In this document: one piece after another, positions 9,310-17,335 of the stretch
How the letters are laid out: every line of letters begins with the position of its first letter
Numbering within the stretch: position 1 is the first letter of the stretch
DNA from: Nocardia sp. CC227C
GTDB taxonomy: Bacteria; Actinomycetota; Actinomycetes; Mycobacteriales; Mycobacteriaceae
NCBI RefSeq assembly: GCF_030767025.1
Contig: NZ_JASITE010000018.1
Span: 1-64,000, forward strand
Direction of reading: 5' to 3'
DNA length: 64,000 nt
The notes under the pieces: model-generated
Told to the model about the DNA's origin: nothing
What the model saw: only the letters and a program-made list of their open reading frames with translations
The model's database searches: none
Translations under genes and position numbers: made by a program

Positions 9310-9672
9310 TCAGCTCACGCCGAGCAGGTCGATGATGAAGACGAGGGTCTTGCCGGAGAGCTGGTGCCCGGCGCCGGCGGGACCGTAGGCGAGCTCCGGG
9401 GGGATGGTGAGCTGGCGGCGGCCGCCGACCTTCATTCCCGGGATGCCCTCCTGCCAGCCCCGGATGAGGTTGTTCAGCGGGAAGTCGATGGACTCGCCGC
9501 GGTTCCAGGACGAATCGAACTCCTCGCCGGTGTCGTACTCGACGCCCACGTAATGCACATCGACCTTGTCGCCGGGCTTCGCCTCGGCGCCGGTGCCCAC
9601 CTCCAGGTCCTTGATCACCAGCTCGGCGGGGGCGGGGCCTTCCTGGAATTCGACTACCGGCTTGTTGCTCAT
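9310..9672 (-). CDS. FKBP-type peptidyl-prolyl cis-trans isomerase
   Basis: A single-domain FKBP of 120 residues. The family core is complete: VIKDLEVGTGAEAKPGDKVDVHYVG, the FKBP motif GEEFDSSWNRG, VIRGW-type NLIRGWQEGIPGMKVGGRR, the strand LTIPPELAYGPAGAG, and the closing LVFIIDLLGVS. There is no signal peptide, so it acts in the cytosol, catalysing proline isomerisation during protein folding. It is transcribed away from the methyltransferase gene to its right (112 bases between the starts) and converges on the small membrane protein to its left. Confidence 0.93.
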   Translation of the reverse strand: MSNKPVVEFQEGPAPAELVIKDLEVGTGAEAKPGDKVDVHYVGVEYDTGEEFDSSWNRGESIDFPLNNLIRGWQEGIPGMKVGGRRQLTIPPELAYGPAGAGHQLSGKTLVFIIDLLGVS

Positions 9673-9783
9673 ACGCTGTCCTCTTCGCGATCGGGGATCC
9701 TGCGGTCGTGCTTCACCTTATGACGACGTGCGGCGCCGGTCCGGAGCCGGGCCGCGCATGTCGCCAGGGCAGGATGGTTGCCC

Positions 9784-10587
9784 GTGGCCGAAGTGATCGA
9801 TATCGACGACCCCGCCGACCCGCGCGTCGCCGACTTCCGCGACCTCAGCAATGCCGACCGCCGACCGGACCTGCCGGGTGGAAAAGGGCTGGTCATCGCG
9901 GAGGGCGTGGTGGTCGTGCAGCGCATGCTGACCTCCCGGTTCGCCCCCTTCGCACTGTTGGGCACGGCACGGCGGCACGAGCAGCTGGCCGACGACCTGG
10001 CCGGGGTCGACGTGCCGTACTACCGCGCCTCGGCCGAGGTGATGGCGCGGGTGGTGGGGTTCCATCTCAACCGGGGTGTGCTGGCCGCCGCCCGGCGGCC
10101 GCCGGAGCTGTCGGCCGAGCGGGTGCTGGCCACCGCGCGCACGGTCGCGGTGCTGGAGGGGGTGAACGATCACGAGAACATCGGATCCATCTTCCGCAAT
10201 GCCGCCGGTCTCGGCGCGGACGCGGTGCTGTTCGGCGACCGCTGTTCGGACCCGCTGTACCGGCGCTCGGTGCGGGTGTCCATGGGACATGTGCTGCGGG
10301 TGCCGTTCGCGCCGCTGCCGGAGCTGCCGGGCGGATTGGAGCCGCTGCGCGCCAACGGCTTCCAGACCATCGCCCTGACCCCCGATCCCGCCGCCCCCGC
10401 CCTGGCCGCGGCCATGACCGGAACGAAGGTGGCGCTGCTGCTCGGCGCCGAGGGCCCCGGTCTGACCGAGGACACCATGCGGGCCTGCGACATCCGGGCC
10501 CGGATCCCCATGACACCGGGAACCGATTCGCTTAATGTGGCCACCGCGGCCGCCATGGCCTTCTACGAGAGAGTCAGGACACAGTGA
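9784..10587 (+). CDS. TrmH-family (SPOUT) RNA 2'-O-methyltransferase
   Basis: A 267-residue protein counted from GTG 9784; TTG 9778 is an equally possible start. The N-terminal part resembles the L30e-like substrate-binding domain (GKGLVIAEGVVVVQRMLTS). The SpoU catalytic domain occupies about residues 115-265, with motif 1 NDHENIGSIFRNAAGLG, motif 2 LLLGAEGPGL and motif 3 IPMTPGTDSLNVATAAAM. It should transfer methyl from S-adenosylmethionine to a ribose 2'-OH in tRNA or rRNA; the target base is not predictable. It resembles M. tuberculosis Rv0881. Its stop overlaps the GTG of the following DUF2537 gene, indicating an operon. Confidence 0.9.
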   Translation: MAEVIDIDDPADPRVADFRDLSNADRRPDLPGGKGLVIAEGVVVVQRMLTSRFAPFALLGTARRHEQLADDLAGVDVPYYRASAEVMARVVGFHLNRGVLAAARRPPELSAERVLATARTVAVLEGVNDHENIGSIFRNAAGLGADAVLFGDRCSDPLYRRSVRVSMGHVLRVPFAPLPELPGGLEPLRANGFQTIALTPDPAAPALAAAMTGTKVALLLGAEGPGLTEDTMRACDIRARIPMTPGTDSLNVATAAAMAFYERVRTQ

Positions 10588-10880
10588 CCTATCCGCCGGA
10601 CGGACCCTACGGGTACGGGTACTCCGAGCCGACCCCGTGGGCGGCCGGACTCACCGTCGTGGTCATGGTCGCGCTGCTCACCGCCTGCGGCGTGTACGCC
10701 TTCGGCGCGGCACTGGCGCAGGTGCATCCGCTGCTGGCCATCGCGGTGAACCTGGTCGCGGTGGGCGGCGTGCTCCCCACGGCGTGGCGCTGGCGGTTCG
10801 CGCCGGTCACGCGGTGGGTGATCGCGGGGCTGGGCGCGGGCGTGCTGCTGGGCTGGATCGCGCTGCTGATCGGCGTGTAG
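10584..10880 (+). CDS. DUF2537 membrane protein
   Basis: A 98-residue membrane protein. GTG 10584 overlaps the stop of the methyltransferase gene (GTGA). After a Tyr/Pro-rich N terminus (YPPDGPYGYGYSEPTPW) come three hydrophobic segments: LTVVVMVALLTACGVYAFGAAL, HPLLAIAVNLVAVGGVL, and WVIAGLGAGVLLGWIALLIGV. Size, layout and linkage to the SPOUT methyltransferase match the DUF2537 family (Rv0882 in M. tuberculosis). No function is established for the family. Confidence 0.82.
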   Translation: MTYPPDGPYGYGYSEPTPWAAGLTVVVMVALLTACGVYAFGAALAQVHPLLAIAVNLVAVGGVLPTAWRWRFAPVTRWVIAGLGAGVLLGWIALLIGV

Positions 10881-10946
10881 CGGCAGATCGGCGTGCGGGA
10901 CGGGCCGAGGCATTGTCCGGCCGTGCCCCGGCAGCGGTGTCGCGGT

Positions 10947-11723
10947 TCAGCTCACTCGGTCGCGGCCGCGCAGCCAGTGGAGGAGTCCGCGTTTGCCGTT
11001 GTGGTCGTGGGCTGGTTCGGCGGGGGCTTCGGGCTTGGGGGCCTGTCCCTTCGGGAACAGGGAGAAGCCGCAGACCTCGATCTCCTCCGGCATCAGCGGC
11101 ATATCCGCGAGGGTGGGGATGTCCTCCGGCGCGACGCCGGGGGCGCTGGTCGCGCCGTTTCGGTAGCGGAAGCCGAGCCATTCGGCATTGGCGGCGTCGG
11201 CGAAATCCGGTGGGTCGAAAGGCAGGAACTGCGGGTCGGGCAGTTCTCCGGCGCGCAGTTGGATCGGATGCTCCCCTGCCCAGTACGGGCGCTCCCAGAC
11301 CCGGGGCAGGCCCTCGTCCTCGAGGATGTTCACCCGGGTGGCGCTGAAGGCGCGGCGGAATTCCCCGCGCTCCCAGTACGCGAACGCACCCCAGCCCATG
11401 GCGAGGTCGTAGGAGACGAGAAAGGTGTGCTCGGATGCCAAGGGGCGCACCAGTAGTTCCGGCAGCCGGGTCGGGCGCGCCAGCGCGGCCTGGGTCGAGC
11501 ACACCACCGTGACGCCGGGATAGCAGCCGATGTAGACGGATTCGGGATCGGGTCCGGCCCAGACCTTCATGGTTCCGGAGGCGGCGGGGACCACGTCGCG
11601 ATCCGGATTGAGCTGCTTGGCCAGGGCGAAGGCGGCATCGGGATCGGGGCCGGGGTGTGCGCGCAGGACGGCTACCGGATCGGGGGCGTCGACATACCAG
11701 AGCGAGGAGACTGTGGACGGCAC
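10947..11723 (-). CDS. DUF6928 family protein
   Basis: A 258-residue cytosolic protein starting at GTG 11723. Features consistent with the actinobacterial DUF6928 family include the phrase SLWYVDAPDPVAVLR at the N terminus, VYIGCYPGVTVVCS, SYDLAMGWGAFAYWERGEFRR, and the highly characteristic WERPYWAGEHP. The C-terminal 30 residues are charged and low-complexity (APKPEAPAEPAHDHNGKRG). No catalytic motif is evident. It converges on DUF2537 with a 66-base gap and has a clear inverted repeat 36 bases upstream of its start (11759-11779). Role unknown. Confidence 0.75.
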   Translation of the reverse strand: MPSTVSSLWYVDAPDPVAVLRAHPGPDPDAAFALAKQLNPDRDVVPAASGTMKVWAGPDPESVYIGCYPGVTVVCSTQAALARPTRLPELLVRPLASEHTFLVSYDLAMGWGAFAYWERGEFRRAFSATRVNILEDEGLPRVWERPYWAGEHPIQLRAGELPDPQFLPFDPPDFADAANAEWLGFRYRNGATSAPGVAPEDIPTLADMPLMPEEIEVCGFSLFPKGQAPKPEAPAEPAHDHNGKRGLLHWLRGRDRVS

Positions 11724-11758
11724 AGGCGCGACACCTCCCGAGATCTTTACATCCCAAG

Positions 11759-11779
11759 TGTAGCTATTATCGAGCTACA
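11759..11779. promoter_or_regulatory. Inverted repeat upstream of DUF6928, probable operator
   Basis: A perfect inverted repeat TGTAGCT-ATTATCG-AGCTACA in an unusually AT-rich patch, 36 bases upstream of the DUF6928 start codon. It is the right size and place for a dimeric repressor site. No cognate regulator is adjacent. Confidence 0.5.
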
Positions 11780-12333
11780 TTAAATGGTCGAATGCCCAGC
11801 CAGCGTGTGATCGACTCGGCAATCACTGCCATCATGAAGAAATCTACCCCTGTCAGGCCCGAAATGGCGTGGTTGCGCAAGGACTTTCCGGGCGCGGCGG
11901 ACACCCGGGCGATCCGATCGCACTCGGCCTTACCGAACGAATCGGTCGGTACGCACCAACACAGTGAATCAGCAGGTAGTCACACCGCTCCGTACTCTCG
12001 ACGCGCAACACGCCCACCGCACCCCTACTCGCACACGGATATCCGTCCCGCGCCGATAGCTAATTCCCAGCGCATACTGTGATCCGTGCACCGCTTGCCG
12101 CGCACACCCGGCCCGGGCGGGCAGGCGGGCAGGCGGGCAGGCGGAAAACAGTAGACCAAACGGCGGCGGGCCGTACGGCAGCGTTCAGCGGGGCGCGACA
12201 GCGGCGATTCTCGAGGATTGCGCGCGACCCTGCGACCGCAGAGGTGCCGGGGCGCTGGGCGACAGTGTCCGGCGGGTGGTTCCCGCGCCACGACGGCGCG
12301 GGTCCACGGGGGCGAAGGTGTCGCGGCGCGGGC
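11780..12333. other. Intergenic region without a supported gene
   Basis: About 550 bases between the DUF6928 start and the sepH 3' end. An open frame on the plus strand (ATG 11792 to 12082) has poor third-position G/C bias and no ribosome binding site. The only clear structure is a short tandem repeat, listed separately. Confidence 0.6.
12117..12144. repeat. 8-bp simple tandem repeat (GCGGGCAG)
   Basis: The unit GCGGGCAG is repeated just over three times without interruption in non-coding DNA downstream of sepH. Such a tract is prone to slippage and likely to vary between strains. Confidence 0.7.
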
Positions 12334-13404
12334 TCAGTGGCCCGAGCTGCGCACGCCTAGGAGCACGTCCTCCCACGACGGCATGGGAGCCTTGCCGCCA
12401 CGCTTGGCGCGGTTCGGCTTCTGCTTGGGCGCGGGCTGTGCCGCCGGTTCGGCGGGCTTGCTCTCGGCGGGCTTGGTCTCGGCGGCCGGGGCCGAAGGCG
12501 TCACCGCGGCCGGGGCCGAAGGCGTCACGGCGGCCGGTTCTTTCGGCGCGGCGGGCGCGGCCGGTGCCGGGGCGGGCGCGGCGGGCACAGCGGGCGCGGT
12601 GGGCACAGCGGGTACCGCGGGCGCGGCGGCCGGTACGGTGCCGTCCCCCACGGCCGGCCGCTGCTCGTAGAAACCGTCCAGGCTCTGCTGGTCGGAGACG
12701 CGGGTGGTGGCGGGCGCCTCGAACTCCGCGCGTTCGCGCGCCGGCGGGGCCGGGGCGGGTGCGGGCTCGGCGACCGGCTCGTTCTGATCCGGCAGGATGG
12801 TGGCCAGACCGCGCAGCGCACGGCCGAAATCCGGATCGATCAGATCGGAGGCCGGATCATCCAGCGGCACCACCGAACCGCCGTGCGCGTCGGGCTGGTA
12901 GCGCCAATGCGCGGCGATGACCGAACGCCCCGCCTGCCACTGCAATTGCGCGACCCAGTAGCCCTTCTCGTCCTTCCAGGCATCCCATTCGGCGACCTCG
13001 ATATTGTGGCCGCGCTCGGCGAACGCCGCCGACACGATCTCGATGAGAGTCTCCACCGACGGCCCGTCATTGCGCACCGGATGCGCCTTCTGCGCCAGCT
13101 CGGCGGCCCGCTGCCGCTCCAACAGGACCGGGTAGGCGAAACGCTCCACCCGGCTGGCGGGCATGCCGGACTCCTCGGTGACCTGGTCGACCGAAGCACC
13201 CGCTCGGATACGGGCCTGGATATCGCGAGGACGCATCGTGGCTTCCGTTTCGATCTCGATCTGGCCGAATCGGGCAAGGTCTCCGCGCGCCGCGGCACGC
13301 AGTTTGTCGTCGGCGGCGAGCCGGTACTTCTGACCGGTTTCGGTATCGATGCACACGATGTGCGTGGAATCGGGCGTCAATCCGATCACTCGAAGTTCAC
13401 GCAC
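12334..13404 (-). CDS. sepH: Septation protein SepH
   Basis: A 356-residue protein. The conserved N-terminal DUF3071 domain (about residues 1-170) begins MRELRVIGLTPDSTHIVC and includes the predicted helix-turn-helix RPRDIQARIRAGASVDQVTEESGM. Next come DEKGYWVAQLQWQAGRSVIAAHWRY, a Pro/Ala-rich disordered linker (about 230-325), and a conserved basic C-terminal motif with KPNRAKRGGKAPMPSWEDVL. This is the SepH layout (Rv0883c and Streptomyces SepH). SepH binds FtsZ and stimulates its assembly at division septa. It precedes serC on the same strand order as in mycobacteria, so the pairing supports orthology. Confidence 0.92.
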   Translation of the reverse strand: MRELRVIGLTPDSTHIVCIDTETGQKYRLAADDKLRAAARGDLARFGQIEIETEATMRPRDIQARIRAGASVDQVTEESGMPASRVERFAYPVLLERQRAAELAQKAHPVRNDGPSVETLIEIVSAAFAERGHNIEVAEWDAWKDEKGYWVAQLQWQAGRSVIAAHWRYQPDAHGGSVVPLDDPASDLIDPDFGRALRGLATILPDQNEPVAEPAPAPAPPARERAEFEAPATTRVSDQQSLDGFYEQRPAVGDGTVPAAAPAVPAVPTAPAVPAAPAPAPAAPAAPKEPAAVTPSAPAAVTPSAPAAETKPAESKPAEPAAQPAPKQKPNRAKRGGKAPMPSWEDVLLGVRSSGH

Positions 13405-13654
13405 CGTTACCTCCTTATCGCTGCTTCGATCACAGCCAGGCTCGCGACACCGCCCATATACTGGAACAGTAGTGCACTTCTGAGATTAGTGGGTCAAGAC
13501 ACGCAGGCGCGGAAATCTGCTCACAGACTCCCGCGCCCGATTACTGTGAACGATTTTACTGCGTTCGATTGCCCCCCGCTGCGCTCCGGGCAGGTTTCCA
13601 GAACCGGGACGCGCCGCGAAACCATGAGATGACGCGTCCCGGAACCGGTGGAGT

Positions 13655-14776
13655 TCAGAGCTTTTCCACGACCCAGTCGATGGCCCGCGTCAGCTGTGAG
13701 ACGTCCTCGGGGTCGATGGCCGGGAACATGCCGACGCGCAACTGGTTACGCCCCAGCTTGCGGTACGGCTCGGTGTCGACGATGCCATTGGCCCGCAGAA
13801 TCTTCGCGACCTGCGCGGCGTCCACCGAATCGGCGAAGTCGATGGTGCCGACGACCTGCGAACGCAGCGCCGGATCCTGGACGAACGGGGTGGCGTACGA
13901 GCTCGATTCGGCCCACGAGTACAGGCGCGAGGAGGAATCGGCGGTACGCTTCACGGCCCAATCGAGACCACCGTTGCCGTTGAGCCATTCGAGCTGGTTG
14001 GCGAACAGCAGCAGGGTGGCCAGCGCCGGGGTGTTGTAGGTCTGGTCCTTGGTGCTGTTGTCGATGGCGATGGGCAGCGACAGGAAATCCGGGGTCCAGC
14101 GACCCGAGTTCTTGATCTCCTCCACCCGCTCGAGCGCCTTCGGGCTCATGAGCGCGACCCACAGGCCGCCGTCGGCGGCGAAGCACTTCTGCGGCGCGAA
14201 GTAGTACACGTCGGCATCGGTGATGTTCACCGGCAGACCGCCCGCGCCGGAGGTGGCGTCGATGGCGATCAGGGCGTTCTCCGAGCCCGCGGGGCGCGAC
14301 ACCGGGATGGCAACGCCGGTGGAGGTCTCGTTGTGCGCCCAGCCGATGAGGTCGACCGACGGATCGGAGGTCGGCTCGGGAGCGCTGCCCGGCTCGGACT
14401 TGATCACGATCGGATCGCCGATGAAGGGGTTGCCCTTGGCGACGGCGGCGAACTTGGAGGAGAACTCGCCATTGCTCAGGTGCAGCGACTTCTCCCGGAT
14501 CAGGCCGAAGGCGGCGGCATCCCAGAAGGCGGTGGTGCCGCCGTTGCCGAGCACGACCTCGTAACCCTCGGGCAGGGAGAACAATTCGCGCAGACCGGTG
14601 CGCACGCGCGCCACCACGTCCTTCACCGGCTTCTGCCGGTGGGAGGTGCCGAATACCGAGGCTCCGGTGTCCACCAGGGACCGCAGCTGCTCGGGACGGA
14701 CCTTGGAGGGGCCACAGCCGAACCGACCGTCGGCCGGCTGGAGTTCGTCGGGGATGGTCGGGAACGCAGAGGTCAT
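13655..14776 (-). CDS. serC: Phosphoserine aminotransferase
   Basis: A 373-residue class V aminotransferase, from ATG 14776. It begins FPTIPDELQPADGRFGCGPSKVRPEQL, typical of the actinobacterial SerC group. It has GNGGTTAFWDAAAFGL for phosphate binding, DATSGAGGLPVN (cofactor-binding Asp), and the PLP-lysine motif VYYFAPQKCFAADGGLW. It converts 3-phosphohydroxypyruvate and glutamate to phosphoserine and 2-oxoglutarate in serine synthesis, and can also serve vitamin B6 synthesis. Length is normal. It stands alone; the divergent gene at 14911 is unrelated. Confidence 0.95.
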   Translation of the reverse strand: MTSAFPTIPDELQPADGRFGCGPSKVRPEQLRSLVDTGASVFGTSHRQKPVKDVVARVRTGLRELFSLPEGYEVVLGNGGTTAFWDAAAFGLIREKSLHLSNGEFSSKFAAVAKGNPFIGDPIVIKSEPGSAPEPTSDPSVDLIGWAHNETSTGVAIPVSRPAGSENALIAIDATSGAGGLPVNITDADVYYFAPQKCFAADGGLWVALMSPKALERVEEIKNSGRWTPDFLSLPIAIDNSTKDQTYNTPALATLLLFANQLEWLNGNGGLDWAVKRTADSSSRLYSWAESSSYATPFVQDPALRSQVVGTIDFADSVDAAQVAKILRANGIVDTEPYRKLGRNQLRVGMFPAIDPEDVSQLTRAIDWVVEKL

Positions 14777-14910
14777 GGCGACAAGGGTAGAGCGTGGCGA
14801 AGGCCGCATCCGCGAGTGGGTGGGCGCTGCAACACCATCGACTCCGACACCGTCGGCAACCGGCGGGTATCGCTGTGGCCCCGAACACACTGCGGTTATG
14901 GTTCACGGCT

Positions 14911-15609
14911 ATGAACACGGCCGCACACGACAGCTCGGAGACCGCCGCCCCGGCCGATTCCGGCCGCCCCGGGCGGCGACCGGGCCTGTTCACCCGGCTG
15001 TCCTCGCAGTTCGGTTCGGGCGGGCTACCCCGGCGGGATGCGGGCATGTCCGACGCCGCCCGCCGGGAACTGCTGCTGCGCGGCGTCGCCGGTACCGCGA
15101 CCGTGCTGGGCGTGCGGGCGCGGCGTTCGGGGCCGGAGCACGAATTCTGGATCCGCGTGCAGCTCGCCGATCGGCATCCGTACGAGACGCGGGTGCGGCA
15201 GCGGGTCGCCGGGGCGGATCTGGAGTGGATGCAGCCGGGTGACGTGGTGTGCTGCCGGGTCGATCCGGGCGACCGCGACCGGGTGGTCCTGTACGCCCCG
15301 CCACCGGAGGAGGCCACCCGCACGAATATCGCCAAGATCCTGAGCGACGGCCGCCGGGCGCGGGCCACCGTCCTGGCCGCCAGCCCGGTCGCCGCGGACT
15401 ATTCCGGACGCGACGATCCGGTGCTGCGCCTCGATCTGGAGCTGCACGCCTGGGACGAGGCGTCGCCGTGGCCGGTGCGGGTGGTGGCCGCGGTGCCGCT
15501 GTCGGCCATCGAACTCGTCGATCTGGGACGGCAGCTGGAGGTCGCCTTCTTCACCGTCGATCGCGGCGAATCGGTGGCGGTCGACTGGACCGCCTCGCGC
15601 GCGCTCTGA
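14911..15609 (+). CDS. Hypothetical protein with DUF3592-like segments
   Basis: A 232-residue protein from ATG 14911. The first 45 residues are polar and disordered. The body has two related halves, each opening with an AxATVLxxR/S pattern followed by a beta-rich stretch: GTATVLGVRARRSGPEHEFWIRV, and later RARATVLAASPVAADYSGRD. It also contains PYETRVRQRVAGADLEWMQPGDVVCCRVDPGDRDRVVLY, which resembles the conversion-to-range segments of DUF3592-type proteins. No membrane helix and no catalytic motif are visible. Base composition and codon use are like the neighbours. Function unknown. Confidence 0.7.
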   Translation: MNTAAHDSSETAAPADSGRPGRRPGLFTRLSSQFGSGGLPRRDAGMSDAARRELLLRGVAGTATVLGVRARRSGPEHEFWIRVQLADRHPYETRVRQRVAGADLEWMQPGDVVCCRVDPGDRDRVVLYAPPPEEATRTNIAKILSDGRRARATVLAASPVAADYSGRDDPVLRLDLELHAWDEASPWPVRVVAAVPLSAIELVDLGRQLEVAFFTVDRGESVAVDWTASRAL

Positions 15610-15631
15610 ACGCACCCCGAACACACCGGAA

Positions 15632-15664
15632 CCCGGCCGCTTCGACGTCGTCGCGGCGGCCGGG
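15632..15664. terminator. Bidirectional hairpin between convergent genes
   Basis: A 9-bp perfect stem CCCGGCCGC / GCGGCCGGG (15632-15640 and 15656-15664) lies between the converging 3' ends at 15609 and 15689. It has no T-tract, which is normal for actinobacterial terminators. Confidence 0.6.
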
Positions 15665-15688
15665 CCGAGAATTTACGTTCCGTTGAGT

Positions 15689-16033
15689 TCAGGCGATGCC
15701 CAGCCCGAGGGCGACCGCGACGGGCACCAGATACAGCACCGGGAAGACGACGGTGCCGTACGACCCGGCCCGCAGCACGGTCACGATCGCACCCAGGAAG
15801 TACAGGATCAGCCCGATGGCCGCCAGTATTCCGATGACCGGCACGAACAGCCCCGCCAGCAGTCCGGCCGCGCCCGCCGCCTTGATCAGCCCCAGCGGCG
15901 TCCACCAGGTCCGCGGCACCCCGTAGCGCACCAGCGGGTCCGCCACCCACGAAACGCGCCGTAGCAGTGCGAAGGCCGAGAATCCGACCCACAGCGCGGC
16001 GGCGACGGTGACGACGATGTAGCCGGTTTCCAT
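15689..16033 (-). CDS. DoxX-family membrane protein
   Basis: A 114-residue integral membrane protein starting at ATG 16033 with GGGAGAG upstream. Four hydrophobic segments are visible: YIVVTVAAALWVGFSAFALL; PLGLIKAAGAAGLLAGLFVP (the DoxX-type helix with conserved Lys); VIGILAAIGLILYFLGAIVTVL; and VVFPVLYLVPVAVALGLGI. The phrase RYGVPRTWWTPLGLIKAAGA is typical of the DoxX/DoxX-like family. Members are linked to thiol redox or quinol chemistry, but the role here is not known. Confidence 0.8.
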   Translation of the reverse strand: METGYIVVTVAAALWVGFSAFALLRRVSWVADPLVRYGVPRTWWTPLGLIKAAGAAGLLAGLFVPVIGILAAIGLILYFLGAIVTVLRAGSYGTVVFPVLYLVPVAVALGLGIA

Positions 16034-16157
16034 TGGAATACACTCTCCCTCAACAGCTTTCACATCGCTCGCCGGTTTCGCGGCGAGCTGGTTCGTCAGG
16101 TCGACGACGCGGGGTCGCGAAGTGTGACACGGACGCGAAAGCCGGGAGCCGACGCCG

Positions 16158-16256
16158 TCAGCCGCGGCGGCGCGGCCGAACCACCAACTCGCCGCCGCAG
16201 TTCGGACAGGTCCGGCTCATGGCCGCGGCGCAGTCCGCGCAGAAGGTGCGATCCTC
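16158..16256 (-). pseudogene. DUF1272 zinc-ribbon remnant
   Basis: Reading on the minus strand and ending at TGA 16160-16158, a 32-codon open stretch carries TFCADCAAAMSRTCPNCGG followed by ELVVRPRRRG. This is the C-terminal half of the DUF1272 zinc-ribbon family (CTFCADC...CPNCGGELVRRP). An in-frame TAG at 16259-16257 closes the frame, and no frame immediately upstream carries the usual first Cys-x2-Cys pair. I therefore read it as the 3' remnant of a deleted gene rather than an intact one. Confidence 0.6.
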
Positions 16257-16468
16257 CTACGCGCATCGCACTGCCCATCTCCGGTCGCGGCGACCCCGCG
16301 ACAGAGAAACTCGGCCGCTCGCGGCGAATCTCGTCAACTCGACGCGCCGTGCGAGCCGAAGTGCACCAGACTGGAGCGAGCCCGGACCCCGAACGGCCCG
16401 CCCGGCACACAGCGGGCACCGGATCGGCTACCGTCCGTGCCGAAATATCCAACCCTGCAAGGAAAAGA
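16257..16468. other. Intergenic stretch upstream of the RDD gene
   Basis: The gap between doxX and the RDD gene is over 400 bases. Apart from the zinc-ribbon remnant at 16158-16256, I see no coding sequence or strong structure in it. It should hold the promoter of the RDD gene; GGAAAAG just before 16469 is its ribosome binding site. Confidence 0.5.
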
Positions 16469-17218
16469 ATGAGTTACCCGAACAATCCGTACCCTCAGCA
16501 GCCCGGCTACGGCCAGCAGCCCTACCCGCAGCCCACTCCGGGCTACCCGCAGCAGCAGCCGTACGGGCAATCGAATCCCGGCTACCAGCAACAGCCGTAC
16601 GGGCAATCCAACCCCGGCTACCCGCAGCAGCCGTACGGGCAGTCCGCTCCGGGCTACCCGCAGCAGCCCGCCTACGGCGCTCCCCAACCGGGTTACGGCG
16701 CACCGCAACCCGGCTACCCGGCACCGGGTGCGCCCGGCGGCTATGCGCCGCACGGCCCACAGGCCCCGCTCGCCGACTGGGGTTCCCGTGCGGGCGCCTA
16801 CCTCGTCGACGGCCTGATCTTCGGCCTTCCGGCCTCGCTGCTGTACATCATCGCGAGCGTCGCCGGTACCGAGGACATCACCTGTTCCACGACCACCGGT
16901 CGGTGCACCGGCGGTGGCATGAGTGGCGTCGGCGTCGTGTTCATGCTGCTGGCCTTCGTGATCGGCTTCGCCGGTCTGCTGTTCCTGGTTTACAAGGAGG
17001 GCACCACGGGCCAGACACCCGGCAAGAAGATGCTCGGCATCCGGCTGGTCGGGGAGGCCACCGGCCAGCCGATCGGCTTCGGCATGGCATTCGTGCGAAA
17101 GATCTGCCACGCGGCGGATTCCTTCGCCTGCTACATCGGCTGGCTGTGGCCGCTGTGGGACGAGAAGCGCCAGACCTTCGCTGACAAGATCATGAAAACG
17201 GTCGTGGTGAAGGGTTGA
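16469..17218 (+). CDS. RDD-family membrane protein with PYGQ-rich N-terminal repeats
   Basis: A 249-residue protein from ATG 16469 (GGAAAAG upstream). The first 95 residues are a disordered Pro/Tyr/Gly/Gln region built from imperfect repeats of PGYPQQPYGQSN. After that comes an RDD domain: the motif LADWGSRAGAYLVDGLIF (with the Arg-Asp pair), three membrane segments (FGLPASLLYIIASVAG; VGVVFMLLAFVIGFAGLLFLV; and a shorter one near SFACYIGWLWPLW), the conserved TPGKKMLGIRLV and a terminal WDEKRQTFADKIMKTVVV. RDD proteins are poorly defined membrane proteins, some linked to ion transport. Repeat number in the N-terminal part is likely to vary. Confidence 0.85.
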   Translation: MSYPNNPYPQQPGYGQQPYPQPTPGYPQQQPYGQSNPGYQQQPYGQSNPGYPQQPYGQSAPGYPQQPAYGAPQPGYGAPQPGYPAPGAPGGYAPHGPQAPLADWGSRAGAYLVDGLIFGLPASLLYIIASVAGTEDITCSTTTGRCTGGGMSGVGVVFMLLAFVIGFAGLLFLVYKEGTTGQTPGKKMLGIRLVGEATGQPIGFGMAFVRKICHAADSFACYIGWLWPLWDEKRQTFADKIMKTVVVKG

Positions 17219-17264
17219 TCCCCTTGCCGATCCGGTAGGCCGGGGGATCCGCCCGGAAACGACC

Positions 17265-17294
17265 GCGGCTCGCAACCTCTCGGTTGCGAGCCGC
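17265..17294. terminator. Strong bidirectional terminator
   Basis: A perfect 13-bp stem GCGGCTCGCAACC / GGTTGCGAGCCGC with loop TCTC lies between the converging RDD gene (ends 17218) and citA (ends 17336). Confidence 0.85.
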
Positions 17295-17335
17295 TTCCCG
17301 TCTTCGGCGAACCGACGGGGTGTGAGACCTGCGTG

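Noticed and set aside
11792..12082. Plus-strand open frame of 96 codons after the DUF6928 palindrome
   Set aside because: Third-position G/C is far below that of neighbouring genes, there is no ribosome binding site, and the product is not recognisable.
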